Translations under genes and position numbers: made by a program
Shown: piece by piece, positions 1-10,557 of the stretch
Layout of the letters: each line of letters begins with the position of its first letter
Numbering within the stretch: position 1 is the stretch's first letter
The notes under the pieces: model-generated
Told to the model about the DNA's origin: nothing
What the model saw: the letters and a program-made list of their open reading frames with translations, nothing else
Database searches by the model: none
DNA from: Tritrichomonas foetus
Lineage: Eukaryota > Parabasalia > Tritrichomonadida > Tritrichomonadidae
Assembly (NCBI GenBank): GCA_001839685.1
Contig: MLAK01000817.1
Location: 6,400 to 59,687 of the forward strand
Direction of reading: 5' to 3'
Length of the DNA: 53,288 nt

Positions 1-1010
1 ATTATTTAATTGTAATCCTATTAATAATATATAAATATTATAATTTAAAAATCAAGATACAGAGAAAACCAAATCCAAAAAAAAATTGTGAGAAAAAAAT
101 AAACCCCACAGAAATTTCTGAGAATTATTGAGATAAAAAGTGATTTTATAGCATTAATATCTTGATTATTTCTTATCATAAATCGTGCTTTTTATTATCA
201 TATGACCCTCCATCGAAAATTATAATGTTTTCCAAAATACAAAAATGAAGTATAAAAAAAATATTAATAATTTTGATATAAATAAAAAAAATTTAGGCAT
301 CAATGAGAAGATTACGAATGTTTTGCCATCTAAATGGCGAGTCATCAGAAAATTCACTTGGCATCGAGTCTGGAAAAAAACATATTGGATTCCATTTTTC
401 TTGATTTGGTCTTTCAATCGTTGTATCTGTATCCCTGCTTGAGAATGTGCTGTTGAGGACTGCCAGTCTATTTTCTTCATATACTAAAATTTTATGACAG
501 AAAAGATTTCAATACATTCATATTTGTCAAATGGAAATTGAATTAATTCAACATCACTGAGTTAAAACTATCAAAATTTTCGCGATTTTTAATTAAAAAT
601 CGATAGAAGAAGTGTAAATAGAATTATGGGAAGCAGTATTATAATCTTTGTGATTCTTGGAAAAAAAGCTTCTCACAATTTTTTTTTAGGCTTCCTCCAA
701 AATCGCTCTTTTTTCGGTTTAATTGTTGCAAAATTTCAAAACTATGAATAAATATGGCTCATAACTATAAAAAATAGATTTAACAATTGACTGAAAGCTG
801 TTCACCCGAAAACTGAAACAATAGCTTCTTCAGAATCATTTTCGAAATATTTTTGAATTCGGCCATTTGCGAAGTTTGCGATAAGGGAAATTTTCGTCAT
901 TCTTTTAGCTATTTGGGTTTTGATTTTTGACTGATGGTATTAAGTAATACTGATGATAAGGATCATTTTAGTGATTTCGTACGTTAAGACTATTTGGTTT
1001 GTATACATCT
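1..1010 (-). mobile_element. TIR DNA element, copy A (cut by window edge)
   Basis: Reverse complement of the element at 15532-16627. Position p here pairs with position 16542-p there, with no net indel over about 1 kb and only some 15 base differences by eye (about 98-99% identical). The inner end at 1010 reads GTTTGTATACATCT, the same terminal motif as in the complete copy. The other end lies outside the window, so its target duplication cannot be checked. Strand is given by the small ORF inside. No transposase is recognisable, so it is probably non-autonomous. Confidence 0.85.
220..480 (-). CDS. 86-aa ORF carried by the TIR element, copy A
   Basis: A small ORF inside the repeated element. 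The first 45 residues are polar and basic, and the last 30 are strongly hydrophobic (F, I, L-rich), so if translated it could be tail-anchored. It differs from the ORF at 16062-16322 by one residue (Thr versus Asn near residue 47). I do not recognise the family, and no transposase DDE motif is visible. Conservation between the copies may simply reflect recent transposition, so real coding status is uncertain. Confidence 0.25.
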   Translation of the reverse strand: MKKIDWQSSTAHSQAGIQIQRLKDQIKKNGIQYVFFQTRCQVNFLMTRHLDGKTFVIFSLMPKFFLFISKLLIFFLYFIFVFWKTL

Positions 1011-1346
1011 ATTTATCAGATAATTGATGACTATTTATTATCTGAAAATTGTCTAATACTGAACACTTATTCCATGAAAAAGTTAAGATGATTTGAATTG
1101 GTTTCGTTTGTTCGATGAACTCACTTTGATGATTGATATCTGATGTTTTTTATCTTGTAAAAAATATGATGAAATATAAAGGAAAGCGAATACCCAAAAG
1201 ATTGTTAATACATATGAACAAAAAATAAACTATTAAAAAATTTAATTAAATAAATATTAATACAGATGGTTTATAAAACAAATTTCTAACATATGTTTTG
1301 ATACACAAAATATAAAAATCAATGATCTCAGTAGTTATCAAATAAT
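1011..1346. other. Intergenic spacer
   Basis: AT-rich sequence between element copy A and the 3' end of the tubby-like gene. I see no gene, repeat or structured RNA in it. Confidence 0.6.
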
Positions 1347-2372
1347 TTATGGTTTTGAAATAAACATGAATAATCCAATAGCCATACAATAAATGAGTGG
1401 AATCTCTTGAAGAGCATCTATCGATAAAACATTATTTTTGGTTTTCCGAACAGCAACCACTTCATCTTTTTGATTTTCTTTACAAAGCTTACAATTTTTC
1501 ACACTTTGAATAGCGTGGCGTGATCCAAAAGCTTTTGTAACATCATCACAAGCATTTGGCGGACTAATTAGTTTAGTATAAGGGAATTTGGAATCTTCTT
1601 CAATGACAAAATTAACTGTGATTGATCGGCCTGCCCCTGAAACAATTTCAAGCTTCTCTTCATCACCAATTCTGAGAATAAATGGTCCCTTTTTTGATAC
1701 AATATCAACCTCAGCAATAAGGCCATGATTGTTTGAAATTTCAATCACTTTGCTAGACGAATATTGCGCGCCGGCGAGAACGTTTCCAGAATCAGTCAAT
1801 TGAAAGTATTTCTTCTTTGCCGACTTCTTCCAAACCGTTTTTCGAAAAAGAGTGTAGTTCATGACGCGCGCTGACATGGCGGGAATCTTGAAATTTGATA
1901 ATGCGCGAGGAGTTTGAATTCTGTATCGGTCGAGCATTCTTAGTGTTGATGTCTGAACAGGGGGAACGTGCGAAATTGCCGGCTCACTTTCGATTTTTGG
2001 GATTTTATATTTTCCTCCAATTTTTTGAACTTCTTTTTCGTTTTCATTATTTACATTTTTGGCGGTATTTTTGTTTGGAAAGTGGCTTGGATGGTTTTGA
2101 TTGTTCGAGTGGTTCTGTTTTTCTGATTTATCGTCGATATGAAATAATTTGTCGTTTGATTTTAAGCCGGAATTGCTTGAGCTGGAATATTTTGACGAAT
2201 CTGATTCTGATGAAGAATACGAGTATAAGCTTGACGCGTCTTTTTTATTTGTCAATAATTCGATTGAGGATTCATCGTAAGATGAAGAGCTCTCATCTGA
2301 AGAAAATTGGAAGGCTATCTTCTGGCGTGGTAATGGTTTCTTCCCGCGAATAGAATTTCTCTGGAGAGACAT
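1347..2372 (-). CDS. Tubby-like protein
   Basis: 341 residues. Residues 20-75 are a Ser/Asp/Glu-rich, probably disordered tail. From about residue 140 to the end the chain resembles the tubby C-terminal beta-barrel: a MNYTLFRK strand, a KKKYFQLTDSGNVLAGAQ strand with Ser-Lys next, and at the end a VKNCKL strand leading to a hydrophobic last helix (IPLIYCMAIGLFMFI), the counterpart of the buried C-terminal helix of tubby proteins. Family members bind phosphoinositides and link membrane cargo to cilia or transcription. The strand that normally carries the KxR phosphoinositide-binding pair reads GLIAEVDIVS here, so that pair seems lost. The domain is shorter than the usual 250 residues. The first ATG is used. 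Another beta-barrel family is possible but less likely. Confidence 0.7.
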   Translation of the reverse strand: MSLQRNSIRGKKPLPRQKIAFQFSSDESSSSYDESSIELLTNKKDASSLYSYSSSESDSSKYSSSSNSGLKSNDKLFHIDDKSEKQNHSNNQNHPSHFPNKNTAKNVNNENEKEVQKIGGKYKIPKIESEPAISHVPPVQTSTLRMLDRYRIQTPRALSNFKIPAMSARVMNYTLFRKTVWKKSAKKKYFQLTDSGNVLAGAQYSSSKVIEISNNHGLIAEVDIVSKKGPFILRIGDEEKLEIVSGAGRSITVNFVIEEDSKFPYTKLISPPNACDDVTKAFGSRHAIQSVKNCKLCKENQKDEVVAVRKTKNNVLSIDALQEIPLIYCMAIGLFMFISKP

Positions 2373-2623
2373 TGTGAGTTTGAAAAATTTATACGTTATT
2401 TAATTGAAAAAGTTACAATATAAATATGGCCAAATAATCTCTGATTTTAATCATTATTCACATCATTCATAAATGGTTGTTAGATATATCTAATCTACAT
2501 ATATACTAACTTTCGATCTAATAAACCACAAACAATTGTTTTGATTGTTTAACATATTTCACATAAATTTTATAAAAATATGTATTATTTATTTATAAAA
2601 AATTATTTATGTAAAATTCTTCC

Positions 2624-4099
2624 TTAAGAATACTCAAATATTTCTCCAAATAGTTGAATATTTTGGAGTGGGAGTATACATGAATTCATAGCATATGATG
2701 CAGTAACATGAAAACAATTATTCACTGTTAACCTTATATATCTATATGGAATGGTTATTTCATAATCACGTTTATAGTTAATGATATATTTGGGAGAATG
2801 GTTGGGTTGGTCAATTTGAACTTCTTCTAATACTGTCCAGTTTTCCTTGTCATTCGATCCTTCAATGATTTTATGAATTATGAAATCTACACAAGGGTCA
2901 AATACATGAATTATAAAATCACTAAGTTTGATTTTTTTGTTTTGGAAATCTATTAATAGCCATGAACGTTCTTGACTGTTTATTTGAAAAATGATTTTTT
3001 CTTGATTGTATTCATATATTATGGATGGATTTATCTCACCAAATGAACTTGTGATGTTTATTTGTTTGGATTCGATTGGATTTTTTCTGTGAATATCTCT
3101 TTCTTTGAGAAATTTGAAAACGTCAGAATCCTTTTGGAAATAATGATTTATAACATTATGGCGCTTCTTTAATTTGGAATAAAGATATGAATTTGATTGA
3201 CAGTGAAGCCTAGAAATGATTGCATTCCAAATTAAAGAATTATTTAGGAATTCATTTCTATTAGATCCAATAACTGAAATATAATCATTTAAATTTTGTT
3301 CGTCATTAAAAAATTCGATTTGGACATATTGAAGCATTAATTTGAACATTTCATCTGATAATGTGCCTTGATTTCGAAATTGTTTAATTTTTTGATAAAA
3401 AGAATCTTCTGTTTCAATTCTAAACGAATTTGATGACAAAATCATTTCAATTAAGCTTTGTTCAATTTGAAGAAATGATTGATTTGGGAATGCTTCGAAA
3501 TTAGATGCAATATATTCTATTTCTTGTCTCATATCAACACCTAATAAAAATTTGTATTGAAGTCTTTCAATTGCATTGTCAACATTTAAACTTGTTGTTT
3601 TTGTTGAAACCAAAAATTCTGCAAGTTCAATATTTCCAAGCTTAAAATTGACTTCCATTAAATATTTCATCATATCATTATCTTCAATCTTTATTTTTTC
3701 TCCTTTCATTAATTTAATCACTTCTTGAAAGCGATCTTTTTGTACAATTTCCTCTCTGTTGATTTTAGGAGATTGCTGAGAGTTTGATACTATTTTTGAT
3801 ATCATTTTTCTCCTACTGGATTCATTCGCATAAAAAGTTTTTTTCTTCTGGCTAATAAAATTGTTAGATTTTCCTTTTTTTAATTCTTGGTAATATTTTT
3901 CATGATAGCTGGTCGTGATTTTGTATTCGTCCATAGATGAATCCAATAACATTAAATTGAATACATTTGGGGAGAAAAATACAGCTTCGTATTTAGAGCA
4001 AAAATATTTTTTTCCATCAACGATGAACCGAAAATTATCCTTTTTAGAAAGTGCTTTCACTCTTTTAATACCATCAGATGAAAGTTGAAATGTCATCAT
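2624..4099 (-). CDS. BTB-like protein with C-terminal discoidin (F5/8 type C) domain
   Basis: 491 residues, starting MMTF. Residues 20-80 look like a divergent BTB/POZ domain (FRFIVDGKKYFCSKYEAVFFSP, then a short loop), the fold used for dimerisation and for Cullin-3 adaptors. The middle (about 110-340) is helical, rich in Asn, Glu and Lys, and resembles the BACK-like region of such proteins. Residues about 350-491 have the discoidin pattern: SWLLIDFQNKKIKLSDFIIH, a WTVLEE strand, YRYIRLT, and a final IQLFGEIFE strand. This domain order is common in trichomonad genomes. No signal peptide or membrane segment is seen, so it is probably cytosolic. The partner or ligand is unknown. It is in tandem with the tubby-like gene on the same strand, 251 bases apart. 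Confidence 0.65.
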   Translation of the reverse strand: MMTFQLSSDGIKRVKALSKKDNFRFIVDGKKYFCSKYEAVFFSPNVFNLMLLDSSMDEYKITTSYHEKYYQELKKGKSNNFISQKKKTFYANESSRRKMISKIVSNSQQSPKINREEIVQKDRFQEVIKLMKGEKIKIEDNDMMKYLMEVNFKLGNIELAEFLVSTKTTSLNVDNAIERLQYKFLLGVDMRQEIEYIASNFEAFPNQSFLQIEQSLIEMILSSNSFRIETEDSFYQKIKQFRNQGTLSDEMFKLMLQYVQIEFFNDEQNLNDYISVIGSNRNEFLNNSLIWNAIISRLHCQSNSYLYSKLKKRHNVINHYFQKDSDVFKFLKERDIHRKNPIESKQINITSSFGEINPSIIYEYNQEKIIFQINSQERSWLLIDFQNKKIKLSDFIIHVFDPCVDFIIHKIIEGSNDKENWTVLEEVQIDQPNHSPKYIINYKRDYEITIPYRYIRLTVNNCFHVTASYAMNSCILPLQNIQLFGEIFEYS

Positions 4100-4645
4100 T
4101 TCAATTCTTCACAAGATCTTGACTTTCAGTCAAAACTTTCAATACTGTATTGACAATTCATTTGATCTGAACTGAAAGATAGACTATATTCAACTGCAGA
4201 TTATTTTGGAACAAAATCATATACATGTCACATTATAATTGCACAATAGTAACATTCCTGCCTTATTGTCAGTCAGTGAGGTAAATTAATGATTCGAAAT
4301 CAGTGAAATGATAACTACATTCTTTCCTTTTGGATTATTGGATTATATAAAGACTTAAGAAAAGTGAAAACTCATCTTCATTTAATAAAATGATTCATTA
4401 TTTCTGGCTATAGCCAATGTTATAAAAGAAAAATGTTTGAAATAAATTCTATAAATTAAAATGGTGAAAAAATGCTAGAAATAGCATTGGAGAATAGGTT
4501 CACATGGAAGATATGTAAGGATTTTTATTCATCAAAAATTTAGTGATGAGAATACAAAGAAATTTAATACATCTTTAAAAATAGTATATATAAAATTTTA
4601 AATGAAGATTATTATTAACATTACATTAATCAATCTCCTAAAACT
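4100..4645. other. Intergenic spacer
   Basis: Upstream region of the BTB/discoidin gene and downstream region of the GT61 gene. It is AT-rich, and I see no gene or repeat. Confidence 0.6.
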
Positions 4646-6361
4646 TCATTTATGTGGAACTGGACCAGGAATACTCATTGATGGAATTTGTTGGGTCCAA
4701 TTCATGAAGTCGTCGACATCAATATTATAATTAATTTGTTTCGTTGTTGTGATATATCTCCAAAATGTTTGATTCATTAATTGAACATTGGAATGAAATG
4801 CTAAATGTGCAAATGGAATAAGTCTGTTCCAATAATTTTGTAAAGGATATAAACCACTTTCTTGCATTGGGATCATTTCAATTACATCAATTCCTTCCTC
4901 TGCGAAGAAATGGTTATAGAAAGCACCACCATGAGGACCAAAAATTGCTTTGGCTTCCCTATAAAGTTGGAGAATATCATTAAATGAACGATCGGAGCCA
5001 GTATGAATCACTACATTGTCGCTTCCATGAATTTTTTTCAATCTTTTCACAACATCTTCCAAATTGTAAATAATTCTAGCAGAACCACCACCACCACCAA
5101 GAACTCCTCTTGGAAGTACTACAATTTTTGTTCGTTTCAAAGCCCGTTCCTTCCTGTTCTCTTTTTCAATTTCCTCTTGATTTAATGTTATTTCACCGGT
5201 TTTATTGGGATCATATAGATTTTTTTCACCTAAATTAGGGTCGTCATGAAACTTGGAAAAGTGAAGCCTGAACCATTTATAATAAATTGGATGAAGAACT
5301 CTCAATGATGGTGTAATAATTAAACGTTGTGCTGAAATTGATTCATGAGCTCCAATGAGGCGACTGAAGCCAAGGGAGGAAGCAACATTATGAAAAATAC
5401 CGTGGGGGTGAGGAAGAGCAAGGGTTGCCTTTTCAGGCGGAATTCCTGATCCAATAGACATTGTAGCCATATGGGGTATGCCATTGTCCATAAAATGTTG
5501 AAAAATGTTAATATAGTGATCATTCATGGCGAAAACGGTTTCATGATATTTTGGATTGTTAGTTTGTTTTGGCCATTCACAATGATTAACATGATGTGTG
5601 TAATTATGATTGCGACATCGTTCACATTGTGAAATAGGCATGTCACCATTTTCAATGTCCCAAACAACATCAAGATTCCACATTTTACAATCATCAAAAT
5701 GCCAATGATTTTCTGGTTGTTTCCAAAATAAATTGATTTGTTCTGGCGTCATTCCATGTGGCAAAAACCATTCAAATGGTGGAAACCAAATAAAATGTTC
5801 TTTCATAAAGCCTGAATCAAATGTGGTAACATTGATTTCAATGTCACCAACTTTTTCGATGCGATGTGTTTCAATGGCAGAAAAATTATGTAAAACAACA
5901 ACACCTGGTGAAATTTCGAGTTGATGAACTCCATCAAGTGTTTGACGAAAATTTCGTGGAAGTAACGGTCGTTCGGGTTGTTGATTGATGTAACTAATTG
6001 GATCTTCAATAGGAAACATTTCAACATTTGGTACATATTCTGTTAAAGTTTGAAAGTCCCACGTCTTCATTTTTTCCATTGACTCATTACAAGGAATTTC
6101 GTCTAATTCGTCTGGATAATAAAGTGTTTTTATTTTGTTACTTCGAATATCATTTTTGCGTGACTCATCGATCGTTTTATCATCATTATTTTGAGAATTA
6201 TCTAAGATAAAATAAAAACCAAAAGAAATCAAGAGGAAAGCGAAAATTCCTAGCGTAAAAATCAAGATGAAGAACCGTATTTTGCGTTTGTAAGATTTTC
6301 TGGTGGAAAATTGAAGATGTGGTGGTAAGTTCATGTTTGGAAATTCTATGAATATCATCAT
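4646..6361 (-). CDS. GT61 (DUF563) glycosyltransferase, type II membrane protein
   Basis: The open frame can be read up to a GTG at 6367, but the first ATG is at 6361 (MMIFIEF), so I start there, giving 571 residues. A short basic cytosolic tail precedes one membrane segment (about residues 28-53), followed by a stem and a large luminal domain, the layout of Golgi/ER glycosyltransferases. The C-terminal part carries the GT61 signature: VVLPRGV, then RIIYN with an LEDVV helix, and AIFGPHGGAFYNHFF followed by IDVIEMIP, as in EOGT, XYLT-like and plant xylosyl/arabinosyl transferases. Donor and acceptor sugars cannot be told. Several N-glycosylation sequons and a Cys-rich SQCERCRNHNYTHH stretch are present. 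A run of five glycines follows VVLPRGVL, where the decayed neighbour copy (8330-9008) has VGKET. Substrate assignment needs biochemistry. Confidence 0.85.
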   Translation of the reverse strand: MMIFIEFPNMNLPPHLQFSTRKSYKRKIRFFILIFTLGIFAFLLISFGFYFILDNSQNNDDKTIDESRKNDIRSNKIKTLYYPDELDEIPCNESMEKMKTWDFQTLTEYVPNVEMFPIEDPISYINQQPERPLLPRNFRQTLDGVHQLEISPGVVVLHNFSAIETHRIEKVGDIEINVTTFDSGFMKEHFIWFPPFEWFLPHGMTPEQINLFWKQPENHWHFDDCKMWNLDVVWDIENGDMPISQCERCRNHNYTHHVNHCEWPKQTNNPKYHETVFAMNDHYINIFQHFMDNGIPHMATMSIGSGIPPEKATLALPHPHGIFHNVASSLGFSRLIGAHESISAQRLIITPSLRVLHPIYYKWFRLHFSKFHDDPNLGEKNLYDPNKTGEITLNQEEIEKENRKERALKRTKIVVLPRGVLGGGGGSARIIYNLEDVVKRLKKIHGSDNVVIHTGSDRSFNDILQLYREAKAIFGPHGGAFYNHFFAEEGIDVIEMIPMQESGLYPLQNYWNRLIPFAHLAFHSNVQLMNQTFWRYITTTKQINYNIDVDDFMNWTQQIPSMSIPGPVPHK

Positions 6362-6649
6362 TGTCACTCTTAATTATAATCAAAATTAATCGGTCAATCA
6401 CAATCAACACAATAAATTGATACAAACACATTTTGAATAACAAGATCAATTGTTTAAAGTTCGTTGAGTGAAAACGCATTCGAAATTGAGTTGAATTCAA
6501 TTTTAAGAGACTGTTTCATTGATGATGATCCAAATGTAATTGGAGCTATAATTGTTGTAGCTCAACTTTTTGTGCGCATGTTGTGGAGTGTGTTTAAAAT
6601 GGTATGAAAGTATTCTATTGGCTAACACCCCAAAAGTTCGTGGGGTAAC

Positions 6650-6717
6650 AATGGAGTTTTTGATGCACAACTTTTTGTGATGTTGATCACAAAAAGTTGT
6701 GTACCAAAAACTCATTT
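6650..6717. repeat. Long inverted repeat (hairpin) upstream of the GT61 gene
   Basis: The arms 6650-6681 and 6686-6701/6717 pair around a 4-base loop (GTTG). The inner 16 bp, CACAACTTTTTGTGAT and its complement, are perfect. Pairing continues to 32 bp with about four mismatches. The 12-mer CAACTTTTTGTG also occurs once more about 100 bases to the left (near 6559-6570), as if the arm belongs to a dispersed sequence. It could be a foldback element remnant or a structured RNA. Confidence 0.8.
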
Positions 6718-7141
6718 CGTCTCAAAGGAAAAACTTTTTCTGATTCATGAAGACAAAAATACTGAAAAGGTTCTTTTTGAAGTAGAAAAAATTGATATTT
6801 CTCAGAAATAATTCAAAAATCTGACTTATATCGAGAAGAGTTGTGTGAATATCTTTCTTGATTTAATGGCTTTTTATTGTTTTCTTCTTGATATAGATTT
6901 TTAAAGGAATAATTGTATTAAAGAATGTATGGAAATAATATACTTTCCATAATTAAATTTGTGACTAATTTGCGGCGGTTGGGATCTGAAACGTTTATTT
7001 TTGTTTCAGAATTGTTCCATCGAAAAATAGAGTACTGTAGTTCAAATATATCCTTTTGAAAACCACTATTTAGATTACTAGGTAATAAAATAATTGGATA
7101 ACCATGAAACAAGTCCTTCTTTTCTATTTTGAAATTTTCCG

Positions 7142-7161
7142 TTTTTTTTTTTTTTTTTTTT
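7142..7161. repeat. Poly(T) tract, 20 bases
   Basis: An uninterrupted run of 20 T in AT-rich spacer. No flanking duplication was noticed. Confidence 0.9.
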
Positions 7162-8329
7162 GCACTTTTTAAAAATGAAGTATATGAACTAACAAAAGGG
7201 GTTGACTTTTTCTAATAAGATTAACAATGTTGTAAATTTGAGTATAGTCATGATAAATATTTGATAAAGTTGTTTGTAAAATAAAAATTATTTCATGTGG
7301 ATAAAACTTGTTTTTTGTTATTTTTGGATAAAGAGTCACTTTATCCAATTATTATCATTTAAAAATCAAATAAGTGCCATCGGAGTCAGAAAAAAATCAT
7401 TGTTTCGAAAAAACTGATTCTAAGTAGAATTGTAGGTTTGTTATTATTTGATCATTTGTAGTGATTTAATTCGTTGTGGGGGAAATAATACTATATGAGA
7501 GCTGCTAAATAAAATGTTTGTGATATAAAACGCTCCAAGTAATAACATTCCTTCTAGAGTGATTATTTGTCTTGTTTAAATAGTAGAAAGTGTTTTGAAT
7601 ACAAGATTGAAGGAAATTATTAGGCAGAGAGCATCCAAGAATCGAAGTGAGGTTTGTTATAAAAATTTTTGAGAACTAAGAAAACTTCGGGCTGTCGAAC
7701 GGTGTATCCAAATAAATGATTGAGTGGTTTAAAGCACTGGAAGCTTAACAAATTCGGAAAATTATGGAAATGTCCTCTTCATGGATGTTTGTGTCAATCA
7801 TCATCAGATTCAAACGATTGCGGTTTCTATCGTTAGAATACTTCTATCGTATCTCGAATTATGCCAATATTTCTGAGTCTATCACGGTAACCATATTTAA
7901 AATTTCAAAGACGAATATTTTTATCTATTGAATATAATTCAAAAATTAAACATGATATTGAAAAACTATCTATCGTCCAGCAATTTGTTTTCATTGTGAA
8001 CAAAGTCATTTTTATTTATATAAAAAGTCAAATTAGCAAAAAGTGTTCACAGTAAAACCAGTCATATTTGAAATCATTGAATTTATAGGTGCCGCTTATG
8101 GACACTTTTATGACCAAAAAAGTGCTCGTATTGACAAAAATGGTGAAGTGAGAAATTTGGAAAAACAAAAATCATCTTCTTAGAAAGACCATTTTTCTCT
8201 TCAAAATTGGACTATTGAAAAACTGATATTCAAAAATTGATCGTCAAAAAAGGGGAGAAACCGCAATATTTGTCGTCGGGTTGAGGTGAATTGTAAAGGC
8301 TAAACATACTTCAATTCCGCACAGGTCAA

Positions 8330-9008
8330 AAATTATGCAACCACATTATCTTCCCCTTGAATGTTTCTTAGATACTTAACCATATCCTATAAATTTAAAA
8401 TTATTCGAGTAGTTGTTTCTTTCCCAACCATTACTCCTTTTGGTAGAACACCAGTCATGTTTCTTTCACTATTATTCTGTGTTTATGCTTCCTCATGATT
8501 CATGTTGTTGACATGTGCGTCCATAAGTACAGGATGGTGTAATAAATTGTGCTTGAACAACATATAGTAGAAAGGATGAGGAACTCTGAGAGCTGGAGTA
8601 ATAATTGATATTTCTGCACTGATTTATGAACATTCTTAAGTAATGATGTTTTTGAAGCCAAGTGTTTTTGAAATGTAACCAATGATTCCATGACCAACTG
8701 GAATTGAAATTGATGCGTCTTTTTACTGCATTCCCGATCAAATAGACATTGTGGTCATATGGGAAATGCTATTGTCCATTAAATGTTGGAAAATGTTCAT
8801 CGAATGAGACCCCATTGCTATAATAGTACCACGATTTGATAGAAACTGTGTAGTATTAGGCCATTCACAATGATTAATATGATGCGTGTAATTATGGTTG
8901 CGACATCGTTCACATTGTGAAATAGGCATTTCACCATTTTCAATGTGTCAAACAACATCAAGATTCCACATTTTTCAATCATCAAAATGCCAATGATTTT
9001 CTGGTTAT
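8330..9008 (-). pseudogene. Decayed GT61 glycosyltransferase fragment
   Basis: Reading the minus strand in one frame reproduces the middle and part of the C-terminal region of the intact GT61 gene at 4646-6361, but with many in-frame stops. Examples are TGT to TGA after HFDD, TGG to TGA after NLDVV, stops after TMSI and GMQ, and two near NIIT. Clear anchors are MPISQCERCRNHNYTHH, NIFQHLMDN, SIITPALRVPHPFYY and VLPKGV followed by RIIL. The first 215 or so residues and the HGGAF region are missing. Similarity stops abruptly at about 9008. It lies in the same orientation as the intact gene and about 2 kb from it, which suggests a tandem duplicate that died. Confidence 0.85.
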
Positions 9009-9343
9009 TTTTGTAGGATTCTGTTATTCTACAGTTGTAGAATTAGATAGAAATTGATTGAATCATTAGTTCAATAAATGTGATTTATTATTCAAGGGGA
9101 TTTGGTTTGATTTTTCACACAAATTGGCAACTATAACTTAATATGATTTCATTCAGTTTTTAGATTTATAATCACATGAATAAAATAATGTATGGATATT
9201 TATGATCGAAACATCCTTCATCATTTCGCTTTATTCTGCCAATCAGAATTCTCTGATCGAATTGTTGAAAAGGAAAAAGAATGAAGATTAGAACAAAATC
9301 TCAGCAATGGCAGTTGGTTCTGTCATTGATATAACTATGTACG

Positions 9344-9352
9344 ATGATCATG

Positions 9353-9395
<43 letters not shown>

Positions 9396-9409
9396 TTATG
9401 ATCATGAAA
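9344..9409. repeat. A39 tract bounded by 12-bp direct repeats
   Basis: A run of 39 A (9353-9391) followed by GTAATT. The word ATGATCATGAAA occurs at 9344-9355, running into the A tract, and again at 9398-9409. A pure A tract between copies of a flanking word resembles the target duplication and tail left by a poly(A)-primed insertion, but no insert body is present. Replication slippage is the alternative. Confidence 0.75.
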
Positions 9410-10534
9410 TGATAATTTGAACATTTTTTATCGGAAAGTACTTATTTATTGATTAATTTATTTTAGATTCCATTGGGATTTATCATAATCAAAATCATTT
9501 ATCTCCATCAACGACTGAATAATCTTCTTTCTATTAGGGTTATATATTCTTCGATTATCTATTGAAAAAACCGGTCATAATAATGATAAAGTGCAATGGC
9601 ATTCAATTGTACAAATGTACTGATTTAATTTGGTGAATTTAAATACGTAACACGTTTTCCAGGCATAAAATCATATATTTCGCATTTAATCTCATTAGCA
9701 AAAGTTTTTTCAAGAACTTATGACATACGATAATCTTCTGCTTGTAATATCTCACTTCAATATATCGATCGATCTATTTATGAGATTATTTTTGGTGATA
9801 TTTCAAATGTTTCATTTATATATCACCATAATAAACAACAAGAATGATTAAAGTAATCTTGCTTTTCTAAATATCAAATCATTCATCTTCAGCATTCATC
9901 ATTTAAAGTAAACTTTTAAATTAATAACATATTTATTGATTTATTAATGGAAGAATAGGATTAAAAATATTTAGTATTAGAAAATGCTCTTCTTCTAGTA
10001 TTTGAAAAATATAAATATGTAAAGTACTCAAATATCAGAATTTCTTTATCTCTTTGAATCTACGATAACTAACCAATTTTGAAAGAGAAGTGAATTTCTT
10101 TACATCATAAAACCATTTTTCCAGAAAACAAGATACTTCATTTCAAAATTCTAATATATTCGGTTTTTCTTTTAATTTAAGTTACAGATAAGTGATTTTC
10201 GCATAAATTTTATATTGGATATGAAATATAATCAATATCTCTTTTAAACAAATTGTGTACAAAATTGAAAAGATTGGAGAATAAAATCAACAATTCATGT
10301 GACGTTTGAAAAATTAAATCCATATTCAAAATTTATGTGCGGAAGTAATCCTACAGGGAAAGTATATAAAAGTATTTTTTATGGTAAATAAGATCCAAAC
10401 ACTACATTTGAAAAGAGTTCTGGATTATTTGAGTTTAACTTTTTGACAAATATCGTCGATTATGTGGCCATATTTACATAGAAAAGTTACATGATAAACT
10501 TTTCAAAATCCTCAAATTGAATATATAAATTTCT

Positions 10535-10539
10535 TCACA
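10535..10539 (+). promoter_or_regulatory. Candidate initiator (TCACA)
   Basis: TCACA followed by T, 19 to 23 bases before the kinase ATG. It fits the trichomonad initiator TCA-Y-W, but such a short motif is common by chance in this base composition. Confidence 0.35.
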
Positions 10540-10557
10540 TTTAAAAAAATCTGTTAA

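Larger units (their letters stand above)
6362..8329. other. Long intergenic region with hairpin and T tract
   Basis: Nearly 2 kb without a convincing gene. It holds the long hairpin at 6650-6717 and a 20-base T run at 7142-7161. An open stretch of about 46 codons on the plus strand near 8050-8185 has no start and no recognised similarity. The region may be a graveyard of old insertions next to the GT61 pseudogene. Confidence 0.5.
9009..10557. other. Long intergenic region
   Basis: About 1.5 kb of AT-rich DNA between the GT61 pseudogene and the DYRK-like kinase. It contains the long A run at 9353-9391. I see no gene in it. Confidence 0.6.

Noticed and set aside
6365..6367. GTG start for the GT61 gene
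   Set aside because: Two ATG codons follow at 6361 and 6358; a eukaryotic gene would use these.
6503..6715. 70-codon ORF upstream of GT61
   Set aside because: Its sequence is mostly the two arms of the hairpin read through, so the frame is probably accidental.
8050..8187. 46-codon open stretch on the plus strand (contains FIGAAYGHFYDQK)
   Set aside because: No start codon and no family recognised. It could be a relic, but support is too weak.
10063..10080. ACTAAC words as intron branch sites (also near 2500, 7180, 32118)
   Set aside because: None is followed by the fixed ACACAG end of trichomonad introns, and no gene there needs splicing.
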